A stretch of 64,000 nucleotides of DNA from Antedon mediterranea (GCF_964355755.1 NC_092679.1:9054001-9118000), one strand, 5' to 3'. Counted from the first letter of the stretch, positions 36,792 to 50,750 are shown. Made by a program: numbers and translations. Notes: a model not told the origin generated them from the letters alone.

Positions 36792-38959
36792 TGTGATTTC
36801 AAGCACTTTGATGTTTTTGTGTAACCAAGTTTTTCGAAAATCACAAAATTGTCTAAAACGTCTCCAAATGCGATTTGAAGCTATTCTGTACACTTTGATG
36901 TTTTTATGTTAACAAGTTTTTCGAAAATCACAAAATGGTCTAAAACGTCTCCAAATGCGATTTGAAGCTATTCTGTACACTTTGATGTTTTTATGTTAAC
37001 AAGTTTTTCGAAAATCACAAAATGGTCTAAAACGTCTCTAAATGCGATTTGAAGCTTTTCTGTACACTTTAATGTTTTTATGTTAACTTTTTTCGAAAAT
37101 CACAAAATGGTCTAAATTTTCTCCAAATGCGATTTGAAGCTATTCTAAGCACTTTGATGTTTTTATGTTAACAAGTTTTTTCGAAAATCACAAAATGGTC
37201 TAAAACGTCTCCAATAGCGATTTTAAGCTATTCTGTACACTTTGATGTTTTTATGTTAACAAGTTTTTCGAAAATCACAAAATGGTCTAAAACGTCTCCA
37301 AATGCGATTTTAAGCTATTCTAAGCACTTTGGTGTTTTTATGTTAACAAGTTTTTTTGAAAATCACAAAATGGTCTAAAACGTCTCTAAATGCGATTTGA
37401 AGCTTTTCTGTACACTTTGATGTTTTTATGTTAACAACTTTTTTCGAAAATCACAAAATGGTCTAAAATGTCTCCAAATGCGATTTGAAGCTATTCTAAG
37501 CACTTTGGTGTTTTTATGGAAACAATTTTTTTCGAAAATCACAAAATGGTCTAAAACGTCTCCAATAGCGATTTGAAGCTTTTCTGTACACTTTGGTGTT
37601 TTTATGTTAACAAGTTTTTTCGAAAATCACAAAATGGTCTAAAACGTCTCCAAATGCGATTTGAAGCTAATCTGTACACTTTGATGTTTTTATGTTAATA
37701 AGTTTTTTCGAAAATCACAAAATGGTCTAAAACGTTTCAAAATGCGATTTGAAGCTTTTCTTTACACTTTGGTGTTTTTATGTTAACAAGTTTTTTCGAA
37801 AATCACAAAATGGTCTAAAACGTCTCCAAATGCGATTTGAAGCTATTCTGTACACTTTGATGTTTTTATGTTAACAAGTTTTTTCGAAGATCACAAAATG
37901 GTCTAAAACGTCTACAAATGCAATTTGAAGCTATTCTAAACACTTTTGTGTTTTTATGTTAACAAGTTTTTTTCGAAAATCACAAAATGGTCTAAAACGT
38001 CTGCAAATGCGATTTTAAACTATTCTTAGCACATTGGTGTTTTTATTTAAACAAATTTTTTCGAAACTCACAAAATGGTCTAAAACGTCTCCAAATGCGA
38101 TTTGAAGCTATTTTAAGCACTTTGGTGTTTTTGTGTTAACAAGTTTTTCGAAATGCTCAAAATGGTCTAAAACGTTTTTAAACACGATATTAAGCTATTT
38201 TGTGCTCTTTGATGTTTTTTTGTGAAAAGTTTTATCAAAATGCTCAAAATGGTCTAAAACGATTTCTAATGTGATTTTAAGCACTTTGATGTTTTTATGT
38301 TAACTAGTTTTTTCGAAAATCACCAAATGGTCTAAAACGTCTCCAAATGCGATTTGAAGCTATTTTAAGCACTTAGGTGCTTTTGTGTAACCAAGTTTTT
38401 TTGAAAATCACAAAAGGGTCTAAAATGTCTCCAAATGTGATTTGAAGCTATTTTAAGCACTTTGGTGTTTTTGTGTTAACAAGTTTTTCGGAAATCACCA
38501 AATTGTCTAAAACGTCTCCAAATGCGATTTGAAGCTATTCTGTACACTTTGATGTTTTTATGTTAACAAGTTTTTTAGAAAATCACAAAATGGTCTAAAA
38601 CATCTCCAAATGCGATTTAAAGCTATTTTAAGCACTTTGGTGTTTTTATGTTAACAAGTTTTTTCGAAAATCACAAAATGGTCTAAAACGTCTCCAAATG
38701 CGATTTGAAGCTATTTTAAGCACTTTGGTGTTTTTGTGTTAACAAGTTTTTCGAAATGCTCAAAATGGTCTAAAACGTTTCCAAATGCGATTTGAAGCTA
38801 TTCTGTACACTTTGATGTTTTGTGTGAAAATTTTCTGTCGAAATGCTCAAAATGGTCAAAAACGTTTTTAAATACGATATTAAGCTACTTTGTGCTCTTT
38901 GATGTTTTTGTGTGAAATGTTTTATCGAAATGCTCAAAATGGTCTAAAACGGTTTCTAA
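36792..38959 (+). repeat. HOR segment 25: 25-mer, 2168-bp type
   Basis: Copy of segment 6 with the same rare variants (CTAAATTTTCTCC near 37111, TTAATAAG near 37695, CGTTTCAAAATG near 37733, AAACACTTTTGTG near 37937). It differs at 38235 (T versus G at 9870) and 38499 (C versus A at 10134). E anchor 38270. Confidence 0.9.
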
Positions 38960-39999
38960 TGTGATTTCAAGCACTTTGATGTTTTTGTGTAACCAAGTTT
39001 TTCGAAAATCACAAAATTGTCTAAAACGTCTCCAAATGCGATTTGAAGCTATTCTGTACTCTTTGATGTTTTTATGTTAACAAGTTTTTCGAAAATCACA
39101 AAATGGTCTAAAACGTCTCCAAATGCGATTTTAAGCTATTCTAAGCACTTTGGTGTTTTTATGTTAACAAGTTTTTTTGAAATCACAAAATGGTCTAAAA
39201 CGTCTCTAAATGAGATTTGAAGCTTTTCTGTACATTTTGATGTTTTTATGTTAACAAGTTTTTTCGAAAATCACAAAATGGTCTAAAATGTCTCCAAATG
39301 CGATTTGAAGCTATTCTAAGCACTTTGGTGTTTTTATGGAAACAATTTTTTTCGAAAATCACAAAATGGTCTAAAACGTCTCCAAATGTGATTTGAAGCT
39401 ATTCTGTACACTTTGATGTTTTTATGTTAGCAAGTTTTTTCGAAAATCACAAAATGGTCTAAAACGTCTACAAATGCGATTTGAAGCTAATCTGTACACT
39501 TTGATGTTTTTATGTTAACAAGTTTTTTCGAAAATCACAAAAGGGTCTAAAATGTCTGTAAATGCTATTTGAAGCTATTTAAAGCACTTTGGTGTTTTTA
39601 GGTTAACAAGTTTTTTCGAAAATCACAAAAGGGTCTAAAATGTCTGTAAATGCGATTTGAAGCTATTTAAAGCACTTTTGTGTTTTTATGTTAACAAGTT
39701 TTTTCGAAAATCACAAAATGGTCTAAAACGTCTCCAAATGCGATTTGAAGCTATTTTAAGCACTTTGGTGTTTTTGTGTTAACAAGTTTTTCGAAAATCA
39801 CAAAATGGTCTAAAACGTTTCCAAATGCGATTTGAAGCTATTCTGTACACTTTGATGTTTTGTGTGAAAATTTTCTTTCGAAATGCTCAAAATGGTCAAA
39901 AACGTTTTTAAATACGATATTAAGCTACTTTGTGCTCTTTGATGTTTTTGTGTGAAATGTTTTATCGAAATGCTCAAAATGGTCTAAAACGGTTTCTAA
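38960..39999 (+). repeat. HOR segment 26: 12-mer
   Basis: 1040 bp. It starts M-like but lacks the doubled pentamer. Instead two AATGTCTGTAAATG monomers lie back to back (near 39550 and 39638), the first with a private TGCTATTTGAAG. Confidence 0.88.
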
Positions 40000-40424
40000 T
40001 GTGATTTCAAGCACTTTGATGTTTTTGTGTAACCAAGTTTTTCGAAAATCACAAAATTGTCTAAAACGTCTCCAAATGCGATTTGAAGCTATTCTGTACA
40101 CTTTGATGTTTTTATGTTAACAAGTTTTTCGAAAATCACAAAATGGTCTAAAACGTCTCCAAATGCGATTTGAAGCTATTCTGTACACTTTGATGTTTTT
40201 ATGTTAACAAGTTTTTCGAAAATCACAAAATGGTCTAAAACGTTTCCAAATGCGATTTGAAGCTATTCTGTACACTTTGATGTTTTGTGTGAAAATTTTC
40301 TTTCGAAATGCTCAAAATGGTCAAAAACGTTTTTAAATACGATATTAAGCTACTTTGTGCTCTTTGATGTTTTTGTGTGAAATGTTTTATCGAAATGCTC
40401 AAAATGGTCTAAAACGGTTTCTAA
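40000..40424 (+). repeat. HOR segment 27: 5-mer
   Basis: 425 bp: D3, two standard monomers, then D1 and D2. This is the minimal repeat made of the D trio plus two monomers. Confidence 0.88.
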
Positions 40425-41992
40425 TGTGATTTCAAGCACTTTGATGTTTTTGTGTAACCAAGTTTTTCGAAAATCACAAAATTGTCTAAAACGTCTCCAA
40501 ATGCGATTTGAAGCTATTCTGTACACTTTGATGTTTTTATGTTAACAAGTTTTTCGAAAATCACAAAATGGTCTAAAACGTCTCCAAATGCGATTTGAAG
40601 CTATTCTGTACACTTTGATGTTTTTATGTTAACAAGTTTTTCGAAAATCACAAAATGGTCTAAAACGTCTCTAAATGCGATTTGAAGCTTTTCTGTACAC
40701 TTTAATGTTTTTATGTTAACAACTTTTTTCGAAAATCACAAAATGGTCTAAATTTTCTCCAAATGCGATTTGAAGCTATTCTAAGCACTTTGATGTTTTT
40801 ATGTTAACAAGTTTTTTCGAAAATCACAAAATGGTCTAAAACGTCTCCAATAGCGATTTTAAGCTATTCTGTACACTTTGATGTTTTTATGTTAACAAGT
40901 TTTTCGAAAATCACAAAATGGTCTAAAACGTCTCCAAATGCGATTTTAAGCTATTCTAAGCACTTTGGTGTTTTTATGTTAACAAGTTTTTTTGAAAATC
41001 ACAAAATGGTCTAAAACGTCTCTAAATGCGATTTGAAGCTTTTCTGTACACTTTGATGTTTTTATGTTAACAACTTTTTTCGAAAATCACAAAATGGTCT
41101 AAAATGTCTCCAAATGCGATTTGAAGCTATTCTAAGCACTTTGGTGTTTTTATGGAAACAATTTTTTTCGAAAATCACAAAATGGTCTAAAACGTCTCCA
41201 ATAGCGATTTGAAGCTTTTCTGTACACTTTGGTGTTTTTATGTTAACAAGTTTTTTCGAAAATCACAAAATGGTCTAAAACGTCTCCAAATGCGATTTGA
41301 AGCTAATCTGTACACTTTGATGTTTTTATGTTAACAAGTTTTTTCGAAAATCACAAAATGGTCTAAAACGTTTCAAAATGCGATTTGAAGCTTTTCTTTA
41401 CACTTTGGTGTTTTTATGTTAACAAGTTTTTTCGAAAATCACAAAATGGTCTAAAACGTCTCCAAATGCGATTTGAAGCTATTCTGTACACTTTGATGTT
41501 TTTATGTTAACAAGTTTTTTCGAAGATCACAAAATGGTCTAAAACGTCTACAAATGCAATTTGAAGCTATTCTAAGCACTTTTGTGTTTTTATGTTAACA
41601 AGTTTTTTTCGAAAATCACAAAATGGTCTAAAACGTCTGCAAATGCGATTTTAAACTATTCTTAGCACATTGGTGTTTTTATTTAAACAAATTTTTTCGA
41701 AACTCACAAAATGGTCTAAAACGTCTCCAAATGCGATTTGAAGCTATTTTAAGCACTTTGGTGTTTTTGTGTTAACAAGTTTTTCGAAATGCTCAAAATG
41801 GTCTAAAACGTTTCCAAATGCGATTTGAAGCTATTCTGTACACTTTGATGTTTTGTGTGAAAATTTTCTGTCGAAATGCTCAAAATGGTCAAAAACGTTT
41901 TTAAATACGATATTAAGCTACTTTGTGCTCTTTGATGTTTTTGTGTGAAATGTTTTATCGAAATGCTCAAAATGGTCTAAAACGGTTTCTAA
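40425..41992 (+). repeat. HOR segment 28: 18-mer
   Basis: 1568 bp. It shares CTAAATTTTCTCC (near 40750) and CGTTTCAAAATG (near 41370) with the 2168-bp lineage, but keeps GTTAACAAC and GTTAACAAG where that lineage has deletion or TTAATAAG. It therefore resembles an earlier or partly converted form. It lacks the E trio. Confidence 0.86.
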
Positions 41993-42770
41993 TGTGATTT
42001 CAAGCACTTTGATGTTTTTGTGTAACCAAGTTTTTCGAAAATCACAAAATTGTCTAAAACGTCTCCAAATGCGATTTGAAGCTATTCTGTACACTTTGAT
42101 GTTTTTATGTTAACAAGTTTTTCGAAAATCACAAAATGGTCTAAAACGTCTCCAAATGCGATTTTAAGCTATTCTAAGCACTTTGGTGTTTTTATGTTAA
42201 CAAGTTTTTTTGAAAATCACAAAATGGTCTAAAACGTCTCTAAATGCGATTTGAAGCTTTTCTGTACACTTTGGTGTTTTTATGGAAACAATTTTTTTCG
42301 AAAATCACAAAATGGTCTAAAACGTCTCCAATAGCGATTTGAAGCTTTTCTGTACACTTTGGTGTTTTTATGTTAACAAGTTTTTTCGAAAATCACAAAA
42401 TGGTCTAAAACGTCTCCAAATGCGATTTGAAGCTATTCTGTACACTTTGATGTTTTTATGTTAACAAGTTTTTTCGAAAATCACAAAGTGGTCTAAAACG
42501 TCTACAAATGCGATTTGAAGCTATACTGTACACTTTGATGCTTTTATGTTAACAAGTTTTTTCAAAAATCACAAAATGGTCTAAAACGTTTCCAAATGCG
42601 ATTTGAAGCTATTCTGTACACTTTGATGTTTTGTGTGAAAATTTTCTGTCGAAATGCTCAAAATGGTCAAAAACGTTTTTAAATACGATATTAAGCTACT
42701 TTGTGCTCTTTGATGTTTTTGTGTGAAATGTTTTATCGAAATGCTCAAAATGGTCTAAAACGGTTTCTAA
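41993..42770 (+). repeat. HOR segment 29: 9-mer
   Basis: 778 bp, ending with the CTATACTGTAC plus GATGCTTTTATG monomer (42521) and TTTTTTCAAAAATCAC (CpG to CA). Private CACAAAGTGG near 42483. The right part is the left end of the 4.34-kb super-repeat. Confidence 0.87.
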
Positions 42771-45118
42771 TGTGATTTCAAGCACTTTGATGTTTTTGTG
42801 TAACCAAGTTTTTCGAAAATCACAAAATTGTCTAAAACGTCTCCAAATGCGATTTGAAGCTATTCTGTACACTTTGATGTTTTTATGTTAACAAGTTTTT
42901 CGAAAATCATAAAATGGTCTAAAACGTCTCCAAATGCGATTTTAAGCTATTCTAAGCACTTTGGTGTTTTTATGTTAACAAGTTTTTTTGAAAATCACAA
43001 AATGGTCTAAAACGTCTCTAAATGCGATTTGAAGCTTTTCTGTACACTTTGATGTTTTTATGTTAACAACTTTTTTCGAAAATCACAAAATGGTCTAAAA
43101 TGTCTCCAAATGCGATTTGAAGCTATTCTAAGCACTTTGATGTTTTTATGTTAACAAGTTTTTTCGAAAATCACAAAATGGTCTAAAACGTCTCCAATAG
43201 CGATTTTAAGCTATTCTGTACACTTTGATGTTTTTATGTTAACAACTTTTTTCGAAAATCACAAAATGGTCTAAAATGTCTCCAAATGCGATTTGAAGCT
43301 ATTCTAAGCACTTTGGTGTATTTATGGAAACAATTTTTTTCAAAAATCACAAAATGGTCTAAAACGTCTCCAATAGCGATTTGAAGCTTTTCTTTACACT
43401 TTGGTGTTTTTATGTTAACAAGTTTTTTCGAAAATCACAAAATGGTCTAAAACGTCTCCAAATGCGATTTGAAGCTATTCTGTACACTTTGATGTTTTTA
43501 TGTTAAGTTTTTTCGAAAATCACAAAATGGTCTAAAACGTCTACAAATGCAATTTGAAGCTATTCTAAGCACTTTTGTGTTTTTATGTTAACAAGTTTTT
43601 TCGAAAATCACAAAATGGTCTAAAACGTCTGCAAATGCGATTTGAAACTATTCTTAGCACATTGGTGTTTTTATTTAAACAAATTTTTTCGAAACTCACA
43701 AAATGGTCTAAAACGTCTCCAAATGCGATTTGAAGCTATTTTAAGCACTTTGGTGTTTTTGTGTTAACAAGTTTTTCGAAATGCTCAAAATGGTCTAAAA
43801 CGTTTTTAAACACGATATTAAGCTATTTTGTACTCTTTGATGTTTTTTTGTGAAAAGTTTTAGCAAAATGCTCAAAATGGTCTAAAACGATTTCTAATGT
43901 GATTTTAAGCACTTTGATGTTTTTATGTTAACTAGTTTTTTCGAAAATCACAAAATGGTCTAAAACGTCTCCAAATGCGATTTGAAGCTATTTTAAGCAC
44001 TTAGGTGCTTTTGTGTAACCAAGTTTTTTTTGAAAATCACAAAAGGGTCTAAAATGTCTCCAAATGTGATTTGAAGCTATTTTAAGCACTTTGGTGTTTT
44101 TGTGTTAACAAGTTTTTCGAAAATCACAAAATTGTCTAAAACGTCTCCAAATGCGATTTGAAGCTATTCTGTACACTTTGATGTTTTTATGTTAACAAGT
44201 TTTTTAGAAAATCACAAAATGGTCTAAAACATCTCCAAATGCGATTTAAAGCTATTCTGTACACTTTGGTGTTTTTATGTTAACAAGTTTTTTCGAAAAT
44301 CACAAAATGGTCTAAAACATCTCCAAATGCGATTTAAAGCTATTTTAAGCACTTTTGTGTTTTTGTGTAACCAAGTTTTTTCGAAAATCACAAAAGGGTC
44401 TAAAATGTCTGTAAATGCGATTTGAAGCTATTTAAAGCACTTTGGTGTTTTTAGGTTAACAAGTTTTTTCGAAAATCACAAAATGGTCTAAAACGTCTAC
44501 AAATGCGATTTGAAGCTATTCTAAGCACTTTGGTGTTTTTATGTTAACAAGTTTTTTTGAAAATCACAAAATGGTCTAAAACGTCTCTAAATGCGATTTG
44601 AAGCTTTTCTGTACACTTTAATGTTTTTATGTTTAACAACTTTTTTCGAAAATCACAAAATGGTCTAAAATGTCTCCAAATGCGATTTGAAGCTATTCTA
44701 AGCACTTTGGTGTTTTTATGGAAACAATTTTTTTCGAAAATCACAAAATGGTCTAAAACGTCTCCAATAGCGATTTGAAGCTTTTCTGTACACTTTGGTG
44801 TTTTTATGTTAACAAGTTTTTTCGAAAATCACAAAATGGTCTAAAACGTCTCCAAATGCGATTTGAAGCTAATCTGTACACTTTGATGTTTTTATGTTAA
44901 CAAGTTTTTTCGAAAATCACAAAATGGTCTAAAACGTTTCCAAATGCGATTTGAAGCTATTCTGTACACTTTGATGTTTTGTGTGAAAATTTTCTGTCGA
45001 AATGCTCAAAATGGTCAAAAACGTTTTTAAATACGATATTAAGCTACTTTGTGCTCTTTGATGTTTTTGTGTGAAATGTTTTATCGAAATGCTCAAAATG
45101 GTCTAAAACGGTTTCTAA
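42771..45118 (+). repeat. HOR segment 30: 27-mer
   Basis: 2348 bp. E anchor 43898, with 1221 bp (not 690) to the next D3. A 3-bp deletion near 43504 (GTTAAGTTTTTTCG) makes it 3 bp shorter than its copy at 47105. Private GTGTATTTATGG near 43317. It contains GTTTAACAAC with an extra T near 44632. Confidence 0.9.
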
Positions 45119-45898
45119 TGTGATTTCAAGCACTTTGATGTTTTTGTGTAACCAAGTTTTTCGAAAATCACAAAATTGTCTAAAACGTCTCCAAATGCGA
45201 TTTGAAGCTATTCTGTACACTTTGATGTTTTTATGTTAACAAGTTTTTTTGAAAATCACAAAATGGTCTAAAACGTCTCTAAATGCAATTTTAAGCTTTT
45301 CTGTACACTTTAATGTTTTTATGTTTAACAACTTTTTTCGAAAATCACAAAATGGTCTAAAATGTCTCCAAATGCGATTTGAAGCTATTCTAAGCACTTT
45401 GGTGTTTTTATGGAAACAATTTTTTTCGAAAATCACAAAATGGTCTAAAACGTCTCCAATAGCGATTTGAAGCTTTTCTGTACACTTTGGTGTTTTTATG
45501 TTAACAAGTTTTTTCGAAAATCACAAAATGGTCTAAAACGTCTCCAAATGCGATTTGAAGCTATTCTGTACACTTTGATGTTTTTATGTTAACAAGTTTT
45601 TTCGAAAATCACAAAATGGTCTAAAACGTCTACAAATGCGATTTGAAGCTATTCTGTACACTTTGATGCTTTTATGTTAACAAGTTTTTTCGAAAATCAC
45701 AAAATGGTCTAAAACGTTTCCAAATGCGATTTGAAGCTATTCTGTACACTTTGATGTTTTGTGTGAAAATTTTCTGTCGAAATGCTCAAAATGGTCAAAA
45801 ACGTTTTTAAATACGATATTAAGCTACTTTGTGCTCTTTGATGTTTTTGTGTGAAATGTTTTATCGAAATGCTCAAAATGGTCTAAAACGGTTTCTAA
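45119..45898 (+). repeat. HOR segment 31: 9-mer
   Basis: 780 bp. Contains AAATGCAATTTTAAGC (near 45283), GTTTAACAAC (near 45322) and a GATGCTTTTATG monomer. Same layout at 49456. Confidence 0.88.
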
Positions 45899-46413
45899 TG
45901 TGATTTCAAGCACTTTGATGTTTTTGTGTAACCAAGTTTTTTGAAAATCACAAAATTGTCTAAAACGTCTCCAAATGCGATTTGAAGCTATTCTAAGCAC
46001 TTTGGTGTTTTTATGTTAACAAGTTTTTTTGAAAATCACAAAATGGTCTAAAACGTCTCTAAATGCGATTTGAAGCTTTTCTGTACAATTTGATGTTTTT
46101 ATGTTAACAACTTTTTTCGAAAATCACAAAATGGTCTAAAACGTCTACAAATGCGATTTGAAGCTATTCTGTACACTTTGATGCTTTTATGTTAACAAGT
46201 TTTTTCGAAAATCACAAAATGGTCTAAAACGTTTCCAAATGCGATTTGAAGCTATTCTGTACACTTTGATGTTTTGTGTGAAAATTTTCTGTCGAAATGC
46301 TCAAAATGGTCAAAAACGTTTTTAAATACGATATTAAGCTACTTTGTGCTCTTTGATGTTTTTGTGTGAAATGTTTTATCGAAATGCTCAAAATGGTCTA
46401 AAACGGTTTCTAA
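45899..46413 (+). repeat. HOR segment 32: 6-mer
   Basis: 515 bp, with CAAGTTTTTTGAAAATC in D3 and TGTACAATTTGATG (near 46082). Same layout at 50236. Confidence 0.88.
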
Positions 46414-47104
46414 TGTGATTTCAAGCACTTTGATGTTTTTGTGTAACCAAGTTTTTTGAAAATCACAAAATTGTCTAAAACGTCTCCAAATGCGATTTGA
46501 AGCTATTCTAAGCACTTTGGTGTTTTTATGTTAACAAGTTTTTTTGAAAATCACAAAATGGTCTAAAACGTCTCTAAATGCGATTTGAAGCTTTTCTGTA
46601 CAATTTGATGTTTTTATGTTAACAACTTTTTTCGAAAATCACAAAATGGTCTAAAATGTCTCCAAATGCGATTTGAAGCTATTCTAAGCACTTTGGTGTT
46701 TTTATGTTAACAAGTTTTTTCGAAAATCACAAAATGGTCTAAAACGTCTCCAAATGCGATTTGAAGCTATTCTGTACACTTTGATGTTTTTATGTTAACA
46801 AGTTTTTTCGAAAATCACAAAATGGTCTAAAACGTCTACAAATGCGATTTGAAGCTATACTGTACACTTTGATGCTTTTATGTTAACAAGTTTTTTCAAA
46901 AATCACAAAATGGTCTAAAACGTTTCCAAATGCGATTTGAAGCTATTCTGTACACTTTGATGTTTTGTGTGAAAATTTTCTGTCGAAATGCTCAAAATGG
47001 TCAAAAACGTTTTTAAATACGATATTAAGCTACTTTGTGCTCTTTGATGTTTTTGTGTGAAATGTTTTATCGAAATGCTCAAAATGGTCTAAAACGGTTT
47101 CTAA
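46414..47104 (+). repeat. HOR segment 33: 8-mer
   Basis: 691 bp. It begins like segment 32, then carries extra monomers ending in CTATACTGTAC (46855). The boundary between the two 4.34-kb super-repeats falls inside it. Confidence 0.87.
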
Positions 47105-49455
47105 TGTGATTTCAAGCACTTTGATGTTTTTGTGTAACCAAGTTTTTCGAAAATCACAAAATTGTCTAAAACGTCTCCAAATGCGATTTGAAGCTATTCT
47201 GTACACTTTGATGTTTTTATGTTAACAAGTTTTTCGAAAATCATAAAATGGTCTAAAACGTCTCCAAATGCGATTTTAAGCTATTCTAAGCACTTTGGTG
47301 TTTTTATGTTAACAAGTTTTTTTGAAAATCACAAAATGGTCTAAAACGTCTCTAAATGCGATTTGAAGCTTTTCTGTACACTTTGATGTTTTTATGTTAA
47401 CAACTTTTTTCGAAAATCACAAAATGGTCTAAAATGTCTCCAAATGCGATTTGAAGCTATTCTAAGCACTTTGATGTTTTTATGTTAACAAGTTTTTTCG
47501 AAAATCACAAAATGGTCTAAAACGTCTCCAATAGCGATTTTAAGCTATTCTGTACACTTTGATGTTTTTATGTTAACAACTTTTTTCGAAAATCACAAAA
47601 TGGTCTAAAATGTCTCCAAATGCGATTTGAAGCTATTCTAAGCACTTTGGTGTTTTTATGGAAACAATTTTTTTCAAAAATCACAAAATGGTCTAAAACG
47701 TCTCCAATAGCGATTTGAAGCTTTTCTTTACACTTTGGTGTTTTTATGTTAACAAGTTTTTTCGAAAATCACAAAATGGTCTAAAACGTCTCCAAATGCG
47801 ATTTGAAGCTATTCTGTACACTTTGATGTTTTTATGTTAACAAGTTTTTTCGAAAATCACAAAATGGTCTAAAACGTCTACAAATGCAATTTGAAGCTAT
47901 TCTAAGCACTTTTGTGTTTTTATGTTAACAAGTTTTTTCGAAAATCACAAAATGGTCTAAAACGTCTGCAAATGCGATTTGAAACTATTCTTAGCACATT
48001 GGTGTTTTTATTTAAACAAATTTTTTCGAAACTCACAAAATGGTCTAAAACGTCTCCAAATGCGATTTGAAGCTATTTTAAGCACTTTGGTGTTTTTGTG
48101 TTAACAAGTTTTTCGAAATGCTCAAAATGGTCTAAAACGTTTTTAAACACGATATTAAGCTATTTTGTACTCTTTGATGTTTTTTTGTGAAAAGTTTTAG
48201 CAAAATGCTCAAAATGGTCTAAAACGATTTCTAATGTGATTTTAAGCACTTTGATGTTTTTATGTTAACTAGTTTTTTCGAAAATCACAAAATGGTCTAA
48301 AACGTCTCCAAATGCGATTTGAAGCTATTTTAAGCACTTAGGTGCTTTTGTGTAACCAAGTTTTTTTTGAAAATCACAAAAGGGTCTAAAATGTCTCCAA
48401 ATGTGATTTGAAGCTATTTTAAGCACTTTGGTGTTTTTGTGTTAACAAGTTTTTCGAAAATCACAAAATTGTCTAAAACGTCTCCAAATGCGATTTGAAG
48501 CTATTCTGTACACTTTGATGTTTTTATGTTAACAAGTTTTTTAGAAAATCACAAAATGGTCTAAAACATCTCCAAATGCGATTTAAAGCTATTCTGTACA
48601 CTTTGGTGTTTTTATGTTAACAAGTTTTTTCGAAAATCACAAAATGGTCTAAAACATCTCCAAATGCGATTTAAAGCTATTTTAAGCACTTTTGTGTTTT
48701 TGTGTAACCAAGTTTTTTCGAAAATCACAAAAGGGTCTAAAATGTCTGTAAATGCGATTTGAAGCTATTTAAAGCACTTTGGTGTTTTTAGGTTAACAGG
48801 TTTTTTCGAAAATCACAAAATGGTCTAAAACGTCTACAAATGCGATTTGAAGCTATTCTAAGCACTTTGGTGTTTTTATGTTAACAAGTTTTTTTGAAAA
48901 TCACAAAATGGTCTAAAACGTCTCTAAATGCGATTTGAAGCTTTTCTGTACACTTTAATGTTTTTATGTTTAACAACTTTTTTCGAAAATCACAAAATGG
49001 TCTAAAATGTCTCCAAATGCGATTTGAAGCTATTCTAAGCACTTTGGTGTTTTTATGGAAACAATTTTTTTCGAAAATCACAAAATGGTCTAAAACGTCT
49101 CCAATAGCGATTTGAAGCTTTTCTGTACACTTTGGTGTTTTTATGTTAACAAGTTTTTTCGAAAATCACAAAATGGTCTAAAACGTCTCCAAATGCGATT
49201 TGAAGCTAATCTGTACACTTTGATGTTTTTATGTTAACAAGTTTTTTCGAAAATCACAAAATGGTCTAAAACGTTTCCAAATGCGATTTGAAGCTATTCT
49301 GTACACTTTGATGTTTTGTGTGAAAATTTTCTGTCGAAATGCTCAAAATGGTCAAAAACGTTTTTAAATACGATATTAAGCTACTTTGTGCTCTTTGATG
49401 TTTTTGTGTGAAATGTTTTATCGAAATGCTCAAAATGGTCTAAAACGGTTTCTAA
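47105..49455 (+). repeat. HOR segment 34: 27-mer
   Basis: 2351 bp, copy of segment 30 without the 3-bp deletion. E anchor 48235. Private TTAACAGGTTTTTTCG near 48795. Confidence 0.9.
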
Positions 49456-50235
49456 TGTGATTTCAAGCACTTTGATGTTTTTGTGTAACCAAGTTTTTCG
49501 AAAATCACAAAATTGTCTAAAACGTCTCCAAATGCGATTTGAAGCTATTCTGTACACTTTGATGTTTTTATGTTAACAAGTTTTTTTGAAAATCACAAAA
49601 TGGTCTAAAACGTCTCTAAATGCAATTTTAAGCTTTTCTGTACACTTTAATGTTTTTATGTTTAACAACTTTTTTCGAAAATCACAAAATGGTCTAAAAT
49701 GTCTCCAAATGCGATTTGAAGCTATTCTAAGCACTTTGGTGTTTTTATGGAAACAATTTTTTTCGAAAATCACAAAATGGTCTAAAACGTCTCCAATAGC
49801 GATTTGAAGCTTTTCTGTACACTTTGGTGTTTTTATGTTAACAAGTTTTTTCGAAAATCACAAAATGGTCTAAAACGTCTCCAAATGCGATTTGAAGCTA
49901 TTCTGTACACTTTGATGTTTTTATGTTAACAAGTTTTTTCGAAAATCACAAAATGGTCTAAAACGTCTACAAATGCGATTTGAAGCTATTCTGTACACTT
50001 TGATGCTTTTATGTTAACAAGTTTTTTCGAAAATCACAAAATGGTCTAAAACGTTTCCAAATGCGATTTGAAGCTATTCTGTACACTTTGATGTTTTGTG
50101 TGAAAATTTTCTGTCGAAATGCTCAAAATGGTCAAAAACGTTTTTAAATACGATATTAAGCTACTTTGTGCTCTTTGATGTTTTTGTGTGAAATGTTTTA
50201 TCGAAATGCTCAAAATGGTCTAAAACGGTTTCTAA
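49456..50235 (+). repeat. HOR segment 35: 9-mer
   Basis: 780 bp, copy of segment 31 at offset 4337, including AAATGCAATTTTAAGC and GTTTAACAAC. Confidence 0.88.
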
Positions 50236-50750
50236 TGTGATTTCAAGCACTTTGATGTTTTTGTGAAACCAAGTTTTTTGAAAATCACAAAATTGTCTAA
50301 AACGTCTCCAAATGCGATTTGAAGCTATTCTAAGCACTTTGGTGTTTTTATGTTAACAAGTTTTTTTGAAAATCACAAAATGGTCTAAAACGTCTCTAAA
50401 TGCGATTTGAAGCTTTTCTGTACAATTTGATGTTTTTATGTTAACAACTTTTTTCGAAAATCACAAAATGGTCTAAAACGTCTACAAATGCGATTTGAAG
50501 CTATTCTGTACACTTTGATGCTTTTATGTTAACAAGTTTTTTCGAAAATCACAAAATGGTCTAAAACGTTTCCAAATGCGATTTGAAGCTATTCTGTACA
50601 CTTTGATGTTTTGTGTGAAAATTTTCTGTCGAAATGCTCAAAATGGTCAAAAACGTTTTTAAATACGATATTAAGCTACTTTGTGCTCTTTGATGTTTTT
50701 GTGTGAAATGTTTTATCGAAATGCTCAAAATGGTCTAAAACGGTTTCTAA
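50236..50750 (+). repeat. HOR segment 36: 6-mer
   Basis: 515 bp, copy of segment 32. Private GTGAAACCAAG near 50263, where other copies have GTGTAACCAAG. Confidence 0.88.

Larger units (their letters stand above)
28366..38959 (+). repeat. Segmental duplication, copy B (offset 28365)
   Basis: Partner of 1-10594. All six D3 intervals, three E trios and the two 16-bp palindromes are exactly 28365 bp from their partners. It is continuous on its left with another 4689-bp unit (23677-28365). Confidence 0.9.

Noticed and set aside
45249-45470. 73-codon frame (+) overlapping a 66-codon frame (-) at 45236-45436, both repeated at +4337
   Set aside because: Opposite-strand frames over the same monomers, created by the extra T in GTTTAACAAC. 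Typical of low-stop AT repeats, not of genes.
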